From assembly GCA_031265645.1 (NCBI GenBank), contig JAISCJ010000116.1, positions 1-8,699 of the forward strand: 8,699 nucleotides of DNA, written 5' to 3'. The position numbers and the translations under genes were made by a program. Below are positions 1 through 6,945 of the stretch, in pieces. The notes beneath the pieces are model-generated. The model searched no databases. It was not told where the DNA came from and saw nothing but the letters and a program-made list of their open reading frames with translations. Source of the DNA: Holosporales bacterium. Its GTDB lineage: Bacteria; Pseudomonadota; Alphaproteobacteria; BNTO01. Within the stretch, counting starts at the first letter, position 1, and each line of letters begins with the position of its first letter.

Positions 1-532
1 TTGCATCACGACGATCAATCACGTCATTAAGCTTGAGTCCCAAACGAGACGCAACTCCCCTTGGAGACGAAATCGCACGCAGAGCAGAAAACGTTGCACG
101 AACCACATTATGAAAATTTGCAGATCCAAGCGATTTAGCAACAATATCTTGAACTCCAAGAGCTTCAAATATTGCACGCATCGCACCACCAGCGATAACT
201 CCCGTTCCAGCAACAGCACTACGCATAACAACACTACCAGCTCCGACGGAATACGATATATCATGATGAATTGTACGTCCTTCCCTTAACGGGATCCGAA
301 CTAAATCACGTTTTGCCTGAGTCGCGGCCTTTTTTACAGCATCAGAGACCTCTCTGGCCTTTCCGGTACCATATCCGACTTGCCCTTTACCATCACCAAC
401 TACGACCAAAGCCGAAAAACGCATTGTTTTTCCGCCTTTTACCACCTTAGTTACACGTCGGACAGAGATCAGCTTTTCAATGAATTGCTGCTCATCCTTA
501 TTCTTATTGTGATCGGGGGATGTTTTCGCCAT
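1..532 (-). CDS. rpsE: 30S ribosomal protein S5 (partial, C-terminus cut by the window edge)
   Basis: S5 controls decoding accuracy and forms part of the mRNA entry helicase with S3 and S4. The first 177 residues are present; the stop codon lies outside. The start [20 protein letters not shown] is followed by the double-stranded RNA-binding-like domain with [20 protein letters not shown] (25-44), which includes the spectinomycin-contact loop, and [17 protein letters not shown] (46-62). The C-terminal domain shows [46 protein letters not shown] and an ending beginning [10 protein letters not shown]. It is already longer than the 167 residues of E. coli S5; alphaproteobacterial S5 often has such a tail. 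AGGAT at the rplR stop serves as ribosome binding site for the ATG at 530-532. Confidence 0.96.
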   Translation of the reverse strand, partial: MAKTSPDHNKNKDEQQFIEKLISVRRVTKVVKGGKTMRFSALVVVGDGKGQVGYGTGKAREVSDAVKKAATQAKRDLVRIPLREGRTIHHDISYSVGAGSVVMRSAVAGTGVIAGGAMRAIFEALGVQDIVAKSLGSANFHNVVRATFSALRAISSPRGVASRLGLKLNDVIDRRDA

Positions 533-540
533 AAGTAATC

Positions 541-900
541 CTAAAAAACTAAACCGTGTTCACGAGCGCTATCCGCCAAAGCTTTGACTCGACCGTGATA
601 CAAAAACCCAGAACGGTCAAAAACCACGCAGGAAACGTCTTTTTGCAAAGCCCTCTCCGCGATAGCCTTTCCTACCAAAGCAGCAGCAGCCTTGTTTCCG
701 CCATTTTCGATTTTACCAGAAGACGCGCTAAGAGTAGACGCAGCCGCTAAAGTGCAAGAATTTGCATCATCTATGATCTGAGCATAAATATGCCGACCTG
801 TTCGATGAATACATAAGCGATACCGCCCGCGAATTGTTCTGCGAATGGCCGTTCTTTGGCGATTCTTTCTACGAATGCGCAATTCAGAAGATGACAACAT
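541..900 (-). CDS. rplR: 50S ribosomal protein L18
   Basis: L18 binds 5S rRNA together with L5 and L25 in the central protuberance. The product has 119 residues. It shows the arginine-rich N-terminal tail ([18 protein letters not shown], 8-25), [18 protein letters not shown] (about 28-45), [20 protein letters not shown] (68-87) and the closing [20 protein letters not shown] (94-113). The ATG at 898-900 is one base after the rplF stop and has no strong Shine-Dalgarno, so re-initiation by ribosomes finishing rplF is likely. The rpsE start lies 8 bases after its stop. Confidence 0.96.
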   Translation of the reverse strand: MLSSSELRIRRKNRQRTAIRRTIRGRYRLCIHRTGRHIYAQIIDDANSCTLAAASTLSASSGKIENGGNKAAAALVGKAIAERALQKDVSCVVFDRSGFLYHGRVKALADSAREHGLVF

Positions 901-901
901 A

Positions 902-1435
902 TTATTTCTTCTTACCCTCTTTCCTTACGACAAATTCCCCAGCACGAATGACGCCCTTACCTTTATATGGCTCGGGCGGTCGATACGAACGAAGCCTAGC
1001 AGCAATCGATCCAGTCAACTGTTTGGAGTTGGATGTGATAGATATCTGCGTCGGCTTTTCACACTTAATTAACACACCTTCTGGAATTAAATACTCCACA
1101 TCATGACTAAAACCCAACTGCAAAATCAAAGTCTGCCCATTAACTAGAGCTTTATAGCCTACGCCGACTAAGTCCAAAGTAACACAAAATCCATCGGAAA
1201 CACCTTTTATTGCGTTAGTCAAATTTCTTTGAACGGTCCCCCACATTGCTCGGGCAAAAGATGTTTCGTCATTAGGACGCACGTCCAACCCATGTTCATT
1301 AACACAAACATTCACACAATCAGGAACTGAAATGCAAGACTCCCCAAGTTTTCCCTTAAAGAAAAAGACATCCCTTTCTTGAGACATCGTCACTGAGGCA
1401 GGGATGACAACCGTATGCTTTCCAACTCTAGACAT
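902..1435 (-). CDS. rplF: 50S ribosomal protein L6
   Basis: L6 lies near the factor-binding site of the 50S subunit by the sarcin-ricin loop. The product has 177 residues, the usual length. It begins [15 protein letters not shown] and contains the two repeated domains, with [20 protein letters not shown] (64-83), VGVGYKA (90-96) and [15 protein letters not shown] (about 107-121). The signature [20 protein letters not shown] is at about 151-170, where most homologues have RYAGE rather than IRAGE. The start ATG at 1433-1435 has only a weak GGGTG upstream. One base separates its stop from the rplR ATG. Confidence 0.96.
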   Translation of the reverse strand: MSRVGKHTVVIPASVTMSQERDVFFFKGKLGESCISVPDCVNVCVNEHGLDVRPNDETSFARAMWGTVQRNLTNAIKGVSDGFCVTLDLVGVGYKALVNGQTLILQLGFSHDVEYLIPEGVLIKCEKPTQISITSNSKQLTGSIAARLRSYRPPEPYKGKGVIRAGEFVVRKEGKKK

Positions 1436-1452
1436 GACTTACACCCAAAAAC

Positions 1453-1851
1453 CTAAAAAACAGAACACCAAATTTCGCCACCAGCACCAATTTCACGCGC
1501 GACAGCATCGGAAATAACCCCCTTAGACGTAGATAATACCGAAATCCCCAAGCCGTTCATCACGGGCTTCAAATGTTTCACAGAAGAATACATCCGACGA
1601 CCAGGAGTAGAAACACGCTTGATAGATTGAATAGCACCCCGACCATTTATATACTTTAATGTAATACTCAAAATCGGACGACCATCAACATCTGCTTCGC
1701 GAATATAACCATTTAAATACCCACATTCGATCAAAACGCGAAGCAAAGACTCACGTTCAGACGAAGCTGGAACGGAAACCACCTTTTTCCGAGCCTTTTG
1801 TCCGTTGCGAATTCTCGTAATTAAATCGCCAACGGGATCACTTATCAACAT
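1453..1851 (-). CDS. rpsH: 30S ribosomal protein S8
   Basis: S8 binds the central domain of 16S rRNA early in assembly and, in E. coli, represses the spc operon. The product has 132 residues. It shows ISDPVGDLITRIRNGQKA (3-20), ESLLRVLIECGYLNGY (34-49), LSITLKYINGRGAIQSIKRV (61-80), STPGRRMY (81-88) and the strongly conserved end VLSTSKGVISDAVAREIGAG (105-124) followed by GEIWCSVF. The final residues, where most bacteria have CYVW or CYVA, are CSVF. The start is fixed by AGGAG. It is 11 bases from rpsN and 17 from rplF. Confidence 0.97.
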   Translation of the reverse strand: MLISDPVGDLITRIRNGQKARKKVVSVPASSERESLLRVLIECGYLNGYIREADVDGRPILSITLKYINGRGAIQSIKRVSTPGRRMYSSVKHLKPVMNGLGISVLSTSKGVISDAVAREIGAGGEIWCSVF

Positions 1852-1859
1852 AAGGAAAA

Positions 1860-1864
1860 CTCCT
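1860..1864 (-). promoter_or_regulatory. Shine-Dalgarno site that fixes the rpsH start
   Basis: AGGAG lies 8 bases before the ATG at 1849-1851, and its first two bases are also the AG of the rpsN TAG stop. It rules out the in-frame TTG at 1867-1869, which is upstream of the site. Confidence 0.85.
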
Positions 1865-2168
1865 ACCAACTTGCCTTAGTAACGCCCGGCAATAATCCTG
1901 CCGAAGCAAATTCTCGCAATGAAATCCGAGACATCTTGAACTTCCGATAATACCCGCGCGGACGTCCCGTCAATTCGCAACGATTTCGATAGCGAACAGC
2001 AGAGGAGTTCCTAGGCAATTGAGCAAGTTTGTGAACGGCAGCCAAACGCTGTTCGAAATCCGTGTTCTTCAATGCAATAAAAGATTTCAAAGCATCACGC
2101 GATTTTTCTCTACCCTTTATCAATCGCAAGCGCCGCTTGTTATTTTCTACTGAGCTAACCTTTGCCAT
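1863..2168 (-). CDS. rpsN: 30S ribosomal protein S14 (zinc-independent form)
   Basis: S14 is a 30S head protein near the A site. The product has 101 residues, the long form typical of proteobacteria, without the two CxxC zinc-binding pairs of the short form. It reads [13 protein letters not shown] at the start, [20 protein letters not shown] (58-77), then [20 protein letters not shown] (78-97 region) and ends PGVTKASW. The ATG at 2166-2168 has GAGG only 4 bases upstream (2173-2176); a longer reading adds seven unrelated residues. The rpsN stop forms part of the Shine-Dalgarno of rpsH. Confidence 0.96.
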   Translation of the reverse strand: MAKVSSVENNKRRLRLIKGREKSRDALKSFIALKNTDFEQRLAAVHKLAQLPRNSSAVRYRNRCELTGRPRGYYRKFKMSRISLREFASAGLLPGVTKASW

Positions 2169-2178
2169 GTATCCTCGA

Positions 2179-2778
2179 CTAACGAACAATGGGCAAATTT
2201 ATTGCCCGCAACAAACTTAACGCGACCGTATCATTTTTTGCACTAGTGCAAATAGTCACATCCATTCCACGAATTCTATCAATTTTATCGTAATTTATTT
2301 CCGGAAAAATTATCTGTTCTTTTACTCCCAAAGAATAATTACCATGCCCATCAAAACTTCGAGAAGAAAAGCCTCTAAAATCTCGAACCCGCGGCAAAGC
2401 GACATTGATCAGCCGGTCTAAAAATTCAAACATCCGATCCCTACGCAAAGTAACGCGCGCGCCAATTTGCATTCCTACACGAATTTTATAAGTAGCAATG
2501 GACTTTTTGGCATACGTAGGAACAGCCTTTTGCCCTGCGATCAAAGACAATTCATCAATAACAACGTTCAAAGCTTTACCGTCCTTGACGGCATCGCCAA
2601 CTCCCGCATTCAGAACAACTTTCGTAATAGAAGGAATTTCTAACGGATTCTTTATGCTGAGCTCCTTAGCCAACGCAGGGGCAATATTCGAATAGAACCG
2701 TTCTTTTAAACCATTCTTCAAGGTACACGCCTCATCAGACAAGCCTTTACTGGATTTAATATCAACGTTGTCACTCAT
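2179..2778 (-). CDS. rplE: 50S ribosomal protein L5, with an N-terminal extension
   Basis: L5 binds 5S rRNA in the central protuberance and contacts P-site tRNA. The product has 199 residues against about 179-185 usually. The family core begins near residue 24 ([17 protein letters not shown]), so about 18-20 residues at the front ([19 protein letters not shown]) are extra and polar. Core motifs are [17 protein letters not shown] (48-64), [20 protein letters not shown] (81-100), [20 protein letters not shown] (103-122), [20 protein letters not shown] (129-148) and IIFPEI. The ATG at 2776-2778 has AAGG upstream; a TTG at residue 20 lacks a ribosome binding site, so the long form is preferred. 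Its stop lies 10 bases before rpsN. Confidence 0.95.
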   Translation of the reverse strand: MSDNVDIKSSKGLSDEACTLKNGLKERFYSNIAPALAKELSIKNPLEIPSITKVVLNAGVGDAVKDGKALNVVIDELSLIAGQKAVPTYAKKSIATYKIRVGMQIGARVTLRRDRMFEFLDRLINVALPRVRDFRGFSSRSFDGHGNYSLGVKEQIIFPEINYDKIDRIRGMDVTICTSAKNDTVALSLLRAINLPIVR

Positions 2779-2828
2779 ATTTAGCCTTTTTTGCCCTACT
2801 CAATCAAAATTTACAGACATATACAAAA
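2779..2828 (-). other. Spacer between rplX and rplE
   Basis: Fifty AT-rich bases. I see no clear hairpin, promoter or open reading frame. AAAAAAGG shortly before the rplE ATG is a modest Shine-Dalgarno. In E. coli the S8 repressor binds the mRNA near the rplE start; no obvious look-alike structure was recognised here by eye. Confidence 0.4.
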
Positions 2829-3170
2829 CTATTTATATCGCCTTTCAAATGGAACTAATTCGCCGCTCTTCTTAAAAAAACGAACTCGCTTCCCATCTTC
2901 CGTAGCACGCGTCCCAACTCGAGCAGGTTTATTCGTTGACGGATCAACTAATGCCACATTCGACACATGAAAACTAGTCGGCTTAGTCAGAACTCCATTA
3001 GGAGCTTGCATACTCGGGCGAGTGTGTCGAGTCACAGAACCGACATTTTCAATGAACACACGTTGAGATTCTAACAATACCTTAGAAACGACTCCAAACT
3101 GTCCTTTGTTACGCCCAACGACAACAACAACCTGATCACCTCTTTTTATTTTCAACTTAGGCTGAGTCAT
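2829..3170 (-). CDS. rplX: 50S ribosomal protein L24
   Basis: L24 starts 50S assembly and lies close to the tunnel exit. The product has 113 residues against 104 in E. coli. The KOW motif is at the N-terminus: LKIKRGDQVVVVVGRNKGQF (6-25). Later blocks are TRHTRPSMQAPNG (about 47-59) and FHVSNVALVDPSTNKPARVG (about 67-86), both usual for the family. The usual GGI(I/V)EKEAPIH stretch is altered to NGVLTKPTSFH. The ATG shares its first base with the rplN stop (TAATG), a typical sign of translational coupling, and has GGAGG upstream. A 50-base gap separates it from rplE. Confidence 0.95.
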   Translation of the reverse strand: MTQPKLKIKRGDQVVVVVGRNKGQFGVVSKVLLESQRVFIENVGSVTRHTRPSMQAPNGVLTKPTSFHVSNVALVDPSTNKPARVGTRATEDGKRVRFFKKSGELVPFERRYK

Positions 3171-3538
3171 TACAAAACCTCCGGCGCCAAAGACACGATT
3201 CTCATTTGCCCACAACTGCGCAATTCTCTAGTTACGGGCCCAAATATTCTAGTTCCGATCGGCTCGTTTTGCTTTGACAACAACACCGCAGCGTTCGAAT
3301 CAAACGAGATTAACGATCCATCTGGACGTTTAATTGCTTGCTTTGTCCGGACAATAACAGCTTTCAATACTTCGCCAGCCTTAACCTTACCTTGAGGAAT
3401 CGCTTTCTTAACAGAAACAACGATTACATCCCCAATGGACGCATATCGACGCTTAGACCCCCCAAGCACCTTAATACACATAACATCCTTGGCTCCAGAA
3501 TTATCAGCCACGTTAAGGCGTGTTTGAACCTGAATCAT
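3170..3538 (-). CDS. rplN: 50S ribosomal protein L14
   Basis: L14 is a highly conserved 50S protein that takes part in an intersubunit bridge with 16S rRNA and is the contact point of the silencing factor RsfS. The product has 122 residues, one fewer than in E. coli. It begins [20 protein letters not shown] and contains [20 protein letters not shown] (21-40), [20 protein letters not shown] (46-65), [17 protein letters not shown] (71-87) and [15 protein letters not shown] (93-107). The ATG at 3536-3538 overlaps the rpsQ TGA by four bases (ATGA), with GGAG 5 bases upstream. A longer reading within rpsQ adds eleven residues absent from the family. In E. coli a new operon (spc) begins here; in this genome it does not appear to. 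Confidence 0.97.
   Translation of the reverse strand: MIQVQTRLNVADNSGAKDVMCIKVLGGSKRRYASIGDVIVVSVKKAIPQGKVKAGEVLKAVIVRTKQAIKRPDGSLISFDSNAAVLLSKQNEPIGTRIFGPVTRELRSCGQMRIVSLAPEVL
3178..3182 (-). promoter_or_regulatory. Shine-Dalgarno site that fixes the rplX start
   Basis: GGAGG on the minus strand lies 7 bases before the ATG at 3168-3170, inside the last codons of rplN. It rules out an upstream in-frame start at 3213-3215 that would add fifteen residues without family match. Confidence 0.85.
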
Positions 3539-3780
3539 AACTGCTCCGACACTTCCGACGCGACAACCCACCTCTTAAGACGAGATATCGGGCTCGACTC
3601 TAAAATACTCACAACATCGCCGATTTTATAAGAATTATTCTCATCGTGCACATGATATTTCTTGTGACGACGAACACGCTTTCCATAAATCGGATGTAAC
3701 ACACTATGTTCAACGCGAACGACGATCGTCTTGTCGCTTTTATCACTGACAACAACACCAGAGAAAACTCTACGAGGCAT
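3535..3780 (-). CDS. rpsQ: 30S ribosomal protein S17
   Basis: S17 is an early-binding OB-fold protein of the 30S body. The product has 81 residues. It opens with [20 protein letters not shown] and continues [20 protein letters not shown] (23-42), [13 protein letters not shown] (45-57) and SRLKRWVV (66-73), all standard. The start at 3778-3780 is inside rpmC (11-base overlap) with GGAG 6 bases upstream. Its stop overlaps the rplN start as ATGA. In E. coli this gene ends the S10 operon; here there is no gap and no terminator. Confidence 0.96.
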   Translation of the reverse strand: MPRRVFSGVVVSDKSDKTIVVRVEHSVLHPIYGKRVRRHKKYHVHDENNSYKIGDVVSILESSPISRLKRWVVASEVSEQL

Positions 3781-3976
3781 GACTATCTCCAGATTTAAGC
3801 TGTTGCAAACGAGTTAAAACTCGAGCAATATCACGCCTTACTTCCTTAAAACGACTCATTTTAACGTCCTGCATTGTACAAACCCTGATCCGGAGATTAA
3901 GCTGCTCTTTCCGTCGTTCTTCTATTATTCGGTATAATTCCGAAACAGTGTTATTCTTCAAGTCGTCGAATTCCAT
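3770..3976 (-). CDS. rpmC: 50S ribosomal protein L29
   Basis: L29 is a small two-helix protein near the tunnel exit next to L23. The product has 68 residues, a normal size. The pattern fits: [20 protein letters not shown] (14-33) forms the first helix region and [17 protein letters not shown] (43-59) the second, matching the usual REVRRDIAR core. The middle segment [10 protein letters not shown] is less usual than the common TGQLENTSR but keeps the length. The start ATG at 3974-3976 has no strong Shine-Dalgarno, only GGTG. The last 11 bases overlap the start of rpsQ, whose ribosome binding site lies inside this gene. Confidence 0.92.
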   Translation of the reverse strand: MEFDDLKNNTVSELYRIIEERRKEQLNLRIRVCTMQDVKMSRFKEVRRDIARVLTRLQQLKSGDSHAS

Positions 3977-4027
3977 ACTTACACCAGTCTAAAACACATT
4001 ACAAAAGACATCAAGCCACTTAAATAA
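3977..4027 (-). other. Spacer between rplP and rpmC
   Basis: Fifty-one bases, unusually long for this cluster, where rplP and rpmC often touch or overlap. I see no convincing hairpin, promoter pair or small gene. The last part reads GGTGTAAGT immediately before the rpmC ATG. Confidence 0.4.
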
Positions 4028-4441
4028 CTACAAACCAATCCGTTCAACAAATTTTGTATCAATCGGTAGTTTTTCTTTAGCCAAATCAAAAGCTTCCCGA
4101 GCAATAGTCTCGGAAACCCCATCTAACTCAAACAACACCCGCCCTGGTTTAACACGACATGCCCAATATTCAGGAGCGCCCTTCCCGCTTCCCATTCTAA
4201 CCTCCGCCGGTTTCCTTGATATCGGGATATCAGGAAAAACTCGAATCCAAAGTTTCCCAGATCGGCGCACATGACGAGTTATAGCTCGACGAGCAGCTTC
4301 GATTTGCCTAGCAGTAATCCTAGCCGGTTCCAAAGCCTTCAAACCAAAAGATCCGAAAGCAACCGAAAAACCGGACCTAGCATCACCATGAATTCGCCCC
4401 TTAAAAGCCTTTCTAAATTTTGTTTTCTTTGGACTTAACAT
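4028..4441 (-). CDS. rplP: 50S ribosomal protein L16
   Basis: L16 is a late-assembling 50S protein that supports the A-site tRNA at the peptidyl-transferase centre. The product has 137 residues, the normal length. The start [19 protein letters not shown] is diagnostic. [11 protein letters not shown] (29-39), [20 protein letters not shown] (44-63), [11 protein letters not shown] (65-75) and [13 protein letters not shown] (81-93) follow. Arg82 corresponds to Arg81 of E. coli L16, the site hydroxylated by the oxygenase YcfD/RoxA in that species; presence of the residue says nothing about modification here. The ATG at 4439-4441 has AGG 7 bases upstream. It follows rpsC by 39 bases and precedes rpmC by 51. 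Confidence 0.97.
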   Translation of the reverse strand: MLSPKKTKFRKAFKGRIHGDARSGFSVAFGSFGLKALEPARITARQIEAARRAITRHVRRSGKLWIRVFPDIPISRKPAEVRMGSGKGAPEYWACRVKPGRVLFELDGVSETIAREAFDLAKEKLPIDTKFVERIGL

Positions 4442-4465
4442 AAAAAAACCTAAACCAATACGAAG

Positions 4466-4488
4466 AAAAAAGATAGAGACTTAGTCTC
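4466..4488 (-). other. Hairpin over the rpsC stop codon with a nearby T-tract
   Basis: On the minus strand GAGAC-TAA-GTCTC is a perfect 5-pair stem whose loop is the rpsC stop codon itself. Four bases later comes TTTTTT (4466-4471). This looks like a weak attenuator or an RNA-processing signal. The stem is short and not GC-rich, so full termination is unlikely, and ten essential genes lie downstream in the window. Confidence 0.35.
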
Positions 4489-5128
4489 GAGAGTCTACTT
4501 CAAACCCCTTTTTATCACCATTATATATCCAGACCTTGACTCCGCATGTTCCATATGTAGTATTTGCGACACCAACGCCAAAATCGACATCAGATTTAAG
4601 CGAATGCAAAGGTATTCGCCCTTCCCTCGACCACTCCATTCGTGCGATCTCAGCCCCTCCCAGGCGTCCAGAACAATTAATTCGAATGCCTAGCGCGCCC
4701 AACCTCATTGCCGAATGAATAGCTCTCTTCATAGCACGTCGAAAAGAACCACGTCGTTCAATCTGCTGAGCAATATTATCTGCAACAAGCTTCGCATTCG
4801 CCTCTGGTTTTCGGATCTCAATGATGTTGATAGCAACATCATTTCCAGCAAGAACCATGATTTTTTTCTTTAATTTCTCGACATCAGTACCCTGCTTTCC
4901 TATGATAATGCCCGGACGAGACGCATGAATATTTACGCGGACCTTTTGTTCAGCTCGTTCAATAATTACTCGAGAGATCCCTGCCTGCGAACATTCGCGA
5001 CACACCAACTTCCTAATTTTTATATCTTGGTGCAACAACGTAGAATAATCACGCCGACTGATCCAACGAGAGTCCCACGAACGATTTATTCCAATTCGCA
5101 TCCCCGCAGGGTTAACCTTTTGCCCCAT
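4481..5128 (-). CDS. rpsC: 30S ribosomal protein S3
   Basis: S3 forms part of the mRNA entry tunnel and, with S4 and S5, the ribosomal helicase. The product has 215 residues, shorter than the 233 of E. coli at the C-terminus. Order of features: [14 protein letters not shown] start, KH domain with [10 protein letters not shown] (71-80, GKQG being the GxxG loop), then [20 protein letters not shown] (125-144), where Arg130, Arg131 and Lys134 match the helicase residues of E. coli, and [20 protein letters not shown] (154-173). The ending [17 protein letters not shown] is typical. AAGGAA lies before the ATG at 5126-5128, just over the rplV stop. A hairpin covers its own stop codon. Confidence 0.97.
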   Translation of the reverse strand: MGQKVNPAGMRIGINRSWDSRWISRRDYSTLLHQDIKIRKLVCRECSQAGISRVIIERAEQKVRVNIHASRPGIIIGKQGTDVEKLKKKIMVLAGNDVAINIIEIRKPEANAKLVADNIAQQIERRGSFRRAMKRAIHSAMRLGALGIRINCSGRLGGAEIARMEWSREGRIPLHSLKSDVDFGVGVANTTYGTCGVKVWIYNGDKKGFEVDSRD

Positions 5129-5131
5129 ACC

Positions 5132-5479
5132 TTAGATTCCTTCCGCAACTAAACACAACTTCAAATGACTAAATCTCTTTTTTATGCGACCTGCACGCCC
5201 CTTAGCTCTAGCAGATACTCTTCCTAAAGAGAAACCCTGATTAACAAATGCTTCTGCCACGATCAAGTTTTCAGAGGACAAGCCATGTCCCTCGGACGCA
5301 TTAGCAAGCGCAGACTTCAGAGCTTTCAAAACATCCCGAGCAACGCGCTTTTGACTAAAAGCCAACAGATTAACAGCAGTTGCCGCAGGCACTTGTCGAA
5401 TTGTCGCCGCAACTAAGTTTAATTTTTGAGGACTCACTCTAATATTACTTAAGGTGGCCCAAATCTTGATATCACTCAT
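5132..5479 (-). CDS. rplV: 50S ribosomal protein L22
   Basis: L22 lines the peptide exit tunnel with L4 through a long beta-hairpin. The product has 115 residues, close to the 110 of E. coli and shorter than many alphaproteobacterial versions. It shows NIRVSPQKLNLVAATIRQ (12-29), KSALANASEGHGL (55-67) and the hairpin region GRVSARAKGRAGRIKKRFSH (86-105). The hairpin is full length, so tunnel geometry should be normal. The start at 5477-5479 has AAAGG about 9 bases upstream, across the rpsS stop. The rpsC start codon follows 3 bases after the stop. Confidence 0.95.
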   Translation of the reverse strand: MSDIKIWATLSNIRVSPQKLNLVAATIRQVPAATAVNLLAFSQKRVARDVLKALKSALANASEGHGLSSENLIVAEAFVNQGFSLGRVSARAKGRAGRIKKRFSHLKLCLVAEGI

Positions 5480-5482
5480 GTT

Positions 5483-5755
5483 CTAACCTTTCTTTCGGTC
5501 ACCACTATGCCCTGTAAACGTCCGTGTAGGAGAAAATTCTCCAAGCTTACAACCAACCATACTTTCGGAGACAAATACAGGAAGAAACTTCCGACCGTTA
5601 TGCACGCCGAACGTCATCCCAACGAATTGAGGAATAATGGTAGATCTACGCGACCACGTCTTAATGACGTCACTACGTCCAGACGCGCGAACTTTCTCTA
5701 CCTTATCTAACAAATATTTATCAAAGAAAGGCCCTTTCCAAACAGATCTAGCCAT
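5483..5755 (-). CDS. rpsS: 30S ribosomal protein S19
   Basis: S19 lies in the 30S head, forms a complex with S13 and contacts the 50S subunit and the A-site tRNA region. The product has 90 residues. It has the family blocks [13 protein letters not shown] (4-16), [20 protein letters not shown] (33-52) followed by NGRKFLPV, and [13 protein letters not shown] (71-83). The normally invariant histidine in MVGHKLGEF is a cysteine here (Cys69, codon TGT). The ATG at 5753-5755 opens directly into the conserved N-terminus, so the start is secure although its Shine-Dalgarno is weak. It follows rplB after a 61-base T-rich gap and is separated from rplV by 3 bases. Confidence 0.96.
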   Translation of the reverse strand: MARSVWKGPFFDKYLLDKVEKVRASGRSDVIKTWSRRSTIIPQFVGMTFGVHNGRKFLPVFVSESMVGCKLGEFSPTRTFTGHSGDRKKG

Positions 5756-5816
5756 AAATCACTCGCAACATTCCACAAAAAAAAAGACACAAACAAAATA
5801 CAAAACGAGACTAATC
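5756..5816 (-). other. T-rich spacer between rplB and rpsS
   Basis: At 61 bases this is the longest gap in the window. On the coding strand it is strongly T-rich and has a run of nine T (5777-5785), the most conspicuous homopolymer in any gap here. No small reading frame or clear promoter is visible. The rpsS start has only a weak GAG about 5-8 bases upstream, so the U-rich leader could help ribosomes load through protein S1; that is inference. Confidence 0.5.
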
Positions 5817-5819
5817 TCA
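5806..5819 (-). other. Small hairpin over the rplB stop codon
   Basis: On the minus strand GAGA-TTAG-TCTC begins within the rplB stop codon and is followed by GTTTTG. The stem has only 4 Watson-Crick pairs plus one possible T-G pair, so it is too weak for a confident terminator. It resembles the hairpin at the end of rpsC, in the same position relative to the gene end. It might slow transcription, protect a 3' end or mean nothing. Confidence 0.3.
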
Positions 5820-6629
5820 GGCACGCCTTCTAACAATATATTTACCCGTAGATTTATTTCTGCGAGTCTTATGCCCCTTAGTACTAATCCCCCAAGGCGT
5901 ACACGGGTGACGACCACCGTTCGTACGACCACCGTGAGGATGATCAACAGGGTTCATAGAAATACCACGAGTCTGAGGGCGAATACCGAACCAACGTCCC
6001 CTCCCCGCCTTCGAATCATTTCGGTTTTGATTATCAGGGTTAGACAAACTTCCAATTGTTGCTCTGCACTCACCCCGAACACGCCGAACTTCACCGGAAG
6101 GAATTCGTAACAACACGTATGCACCATCTCGTCCCATTATCTGAACGCTAGTACCTGCAGAACGCGCCATTTGTCCCCCCTTCCCTATTTTCAGTTCGAC
6201 ATTGTGAACGATAGTCCCAATCGGCATATTCTTCAACAACATGCAGTTACCAGGTTTCACATCAGTTTTTATACCAGACGACAAAACATCACCAACACGA
6301 ACCTTATCAGGAGCCAACACATACCGATATTCACCATCGTCATATTTCACAAGAGCGATAAACGCTGTACGATTCGGATCATACTCAATGCGTTCAACAA
6401 CGCACGTCAAACTGTCTTTACTTCGAAGAAAATCTATAACCCTATATAAACGCTTATGACGACCTCCTCGATGACGACTAGTGATACGACCAAGATTATT
6501 TCGACCACTTGTCCGAGGCAAACCAAATACCAAAGCTTTATGAGGACGTCCTTGCCACAAGCCTGACCTATCAATATTAACAAGTTGACGCTGCGAAGAC
6601 GTAACAGGATTGTATTGTTTTAACGCCAT
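5817..6629 (-). CDS. rplB: 50S ribosomal protein L2, with a shortened conserved loop
   Basis: L2 is needed for subunit association and for peptidyl-transferase activity. The product has 270 residues, a few fewer than the usual 273-278. Family features in order: [10 protein letters not shown] start, [19 protein letters not shown] (about 42-60), [17 protein letters not shown] (about 78-94), [10 protein letters not shown] (151-160), GEVRRV (179-184) and [10 protein letters not shown] (225-234). The first histidine of HPHGG (His230 here) matches the functionally important His229 of mature E. coli L2. The oddity is just after it: most bacteria read HPHGGGEGR, whereas this protein reads HPHGGR, a clean loss of three residues. 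The frame continues through [10 protein letters not shown] to the normal basic tail KYIVRRRA, so the gene is not broken. Start is fixed by AAGGAG. Confidence 0.97.
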   Translation of the reverse strand: MALKQYNPVTSSQRQLVNIDRSGLWQGRPHKALVFGLPRTSGRNNLGRITSRHRGGRHKRLYRVIDFLRSKDSLTCVVERIEYDPNRTAFIALVKYDDGEYRYVLAPDKVRVGDVLSSGIKTDVKPGNCMLLKNMPIGTIVHNVELKIGKGGQMARSAGTSVQIMGRDGAYVLLRIPSGEVRRVRGECRATIGSLSNPDNQNRNDSKAGRGRWFGIRPQTRGISMNPVDHPHGGRTNGGRHPCTPWGISTKGHKTRRNKSTGKYIVRRRA

Positions 6630-6630
6630 G

Positions 6631-6945
6631 CTACACTCCTTCAAAAACGATATTCTGCCCAGCTGCTAGACGCACAATCGCGCGCTTTTCGTCTGACAAA
6701 CGAGCTCGCCGTCCTTTAAAAACTCTTTTTTTACCTTTACGAACAATAGTTTGAACAGAAACAACTGTAACATCAAAAACTCGTTCAACCGCACGTTTTA
6801 CTTCTAGTTTAGACGCTCGAAGATCCACCAACAAACAGTACTGATTCTTATCAGAAAAAGATGCTATTTTTTCACTAACGACAGGCCCTCGCAAAATACA
6901 ATAATCGGAAAAATTGGTTCTGCTAGAATGCTTATTATCAACCAT
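6631..6945 (-). CDS. rplW: 50S ribosomal protein L23
   Basis: L23 sits at the exit of the peptide tunnel and is the docking site for trigger factor and the signal recognition particle. The product has 104 residues. It shows the family core: [11 protein letters not shown] (about 17-27), [22 protein letters not shown] (about 36-57), then [20 protein letters not shown] (about 61-80), a basic loop. The N-terminus carries about 15 extra polar residues before the core, which is within normal variation. The ATG at 6943-6945 lies inside the last codons of rplD (8-base overlap), with GGAGG about 9 bases upstream. The stop is one base before the rplB start codon. Confidence 0.95.
   Translation of the reverse strand: MVDNKHSSRTNFSDYCILRGPVVSEKIASFSDKNQYCLLVDLRASKLEVKRAVERVFDVTVVSVQTIVRKGKKRVFKGRRARLSDEKRAIVRLAAGQNIVFEGV
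6636..6641 (-). promoter_or_regulatory. Shine-Dalgarno site that fixes the rplB start
   Basis: AAGGAG on the minus strand lies 6 bases before the ATG at 6627-6629. It selects [10 protein letters not shown] as the true L2 N-terminus. An in-frame TTG at 6642-6644 lies upstream of this site and cannot use it. The site lies over the last codons of rplW, next to its stop. Confidence 0.85.

Noticed and set aside
19..264. Minus-strand open frame of 81 codons, hydrophobic, inside rpsE
   Set aside because: The S5 frame is clear over the same bases. The leucine- and valine-rich product comes from reading S5 codons in another frame, not from a membrane protein.
834..1106. Plus-strand open frames opposite rplF and rplR
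   Set aside because: Two overlapping frames in the same place, both antisense to L6 and L18, with no conserved features.
2821..2870. Possible S8 or other repressor binding structure near the start of the spc genes
   Set aside because: I could not find a convincing structure by eye near rplX/rplE or rplN; claiming one would need folding and comparison with relatives.
5637..6110. Plus-strand open frame of 157 codons across rpsS and rplB
   Set aside because: It lies antisense to two certain ribosomal protein genes, its product is low-complexity and rich in Thr, Arg and Ser, and no ribosome binding site or family motif is seen.
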